From assembly GCA_963702765.1 (NCBI GenBank), contig CAVPEB010000022.1, positions 1 through 17,672 on the forward strand: a stretch of DNA of 17,672 bases. Direction: 5' to 3'. Of the stretch, positions 17,364 to 17,672 are shown one piece after another. The notes beneath the pieces are model-generated. The model had not been told where the DNA came from and did no database searches. It saw only the letters and a program-made list of their open reading frames with translations. The number at the start of each line of letters is the position of its first letter. Position 1 is the stretch's first letter. The translations under genes and the position numbers were made by a program. Source of the DNA: DATMNR01 sp963702765 (lineage in GTDB: Bacteria; Chloroflexota; Ktedonobacteria; Ktedonobacterales; Ktedonobacteraceae).

Positions 17364-17672
17364 ATGGTTTGGGTAATCGATCCCTCGCATTCTAAGGCAA
17401 CATTTTCGGCTAAGTACGTGATGATTAACACTGTACGCGGGCAGTTTAACGTACTCAATGGTCAAGTTCACATTGACGAAGAGCATCCTGAGAATTCGTG
17501 GGTTGAGGCTGAAGTTGACGCTGCAAGCATAGACACGCAGAATGAGATGCGTGATGGACATCTCAAATCGCCAGATTTTTGGACGTGGAAAAGTATCCAA
17601 CTCTTACCTTTAAAAGCACCAAAATCGAACATGTCAAGGACGAAGAGTATAAAGTTGCTGGTAATCTGACAA
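17364..17672 (+). CDS. YceI-family protein, partial, one frame change, runs off the window
   Basis: This is the N-terminal 100 or so residues of a YceI-fold protein, a lipocalin-like beta-barrel that binds isoprenoid-type lipids. The start 'WVIDPSHSKATFSAKYVMI' and 'VRGQFNVLNGQVHID' are the family's first strands, followed by 'ASIDTQNEMRDGHLKSPDF'. There is no signal peptide, so this form is cytoplasmic. AAAGGAG lies 6 nt before the ATG at 17364. In the T-run 17576-17580 one base appears to be missing: 'SPDF' continues as 'LDVEKYPTLTFKSTKIEHV' in another frame, exactly the expected YceI continuation, and stays open to the window edge. Confidence 0.88.

Noticed and set aside
1..17672. CRISPR array, tRNA, rRNA, prophage or complete insertion sequence
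   Set aside because: No regularly spaced repeats, cloverleaf, rRNA-like stretch, phage structural gene or transposase with terminal repeats was seen.

Overview
This window looks like chromosomal DNA of a Ktedonobacteria-type Chloroflexota bacterium. The clues are a membrane-anchored PQQ-like propeller protein with 'LRASDG..LW' repeats, a cyclase-homology/NB-ARC/TPR regulator of the kind these genomes carry in numbers, a mid-range GC content by eye, and many short monocistronic or two-gene units. The taxon is inferred from protein style only; no rRNA, tRNA, CRISPR array or complete mobile element is visible.

Layout. 1-593 is gene-poor and holds an apparently orphan terminator hairpin and the epimerase promoter. 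594-1577 (+) encodes an NAD-dependent epimerase/reductase. 6033 down to 1635 (-) looks like one unit: a MaoC-type hydratase, a very large MBL/beta-CASP protein with a triplicated C-terminal repeat, and a small two-helix membrane protein. It has an excellent promoter (6239-6267) with palindromes over the start site. 7834 to 6419 (-) is a YdeI/OmdA-family protein followed by an aldo/keto reductase. Facing away from these on + are a dienelactone hydrolase (7961), the PQQ-like propeller protein (8887) and a membrane acyltransferase (10500). 17160 to 11761 (-) holds a Gfo/Idh/MocA oxidoreductase, a PfkB-type sugar kinase and the cyclase-like/NB-ARC/TPR regulator. A YceI-family gene begins at 17364 (+) and runs off the window.

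The dominant oddity is that seven genes are broken by single-base frame changes (14 inferred events). Well-conserved protein sequence continues in another frame on both sides of each break. The other six genes are clean. I read this as probable uncorrected sequencing or assembly indels rather than 14 real mutations, and I annotate each broken gene as one unit while saying where the frame changes.

The most unusual object is the approximately 1,165-codon beta-CASP protein at 2015-5512. It has a complete metallo-beta-lactamase/beta-CASP nuclease core, a middle region of roughly 300 residues I do not recognise, and three copies of a roughly 100-residue 'FHFP...TGW' repeat that could be a nucleic-acid-binding module. 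Links between most neighbouring genes look like general metabolism and regulation; I see no defence island or biosynthetic cluster.
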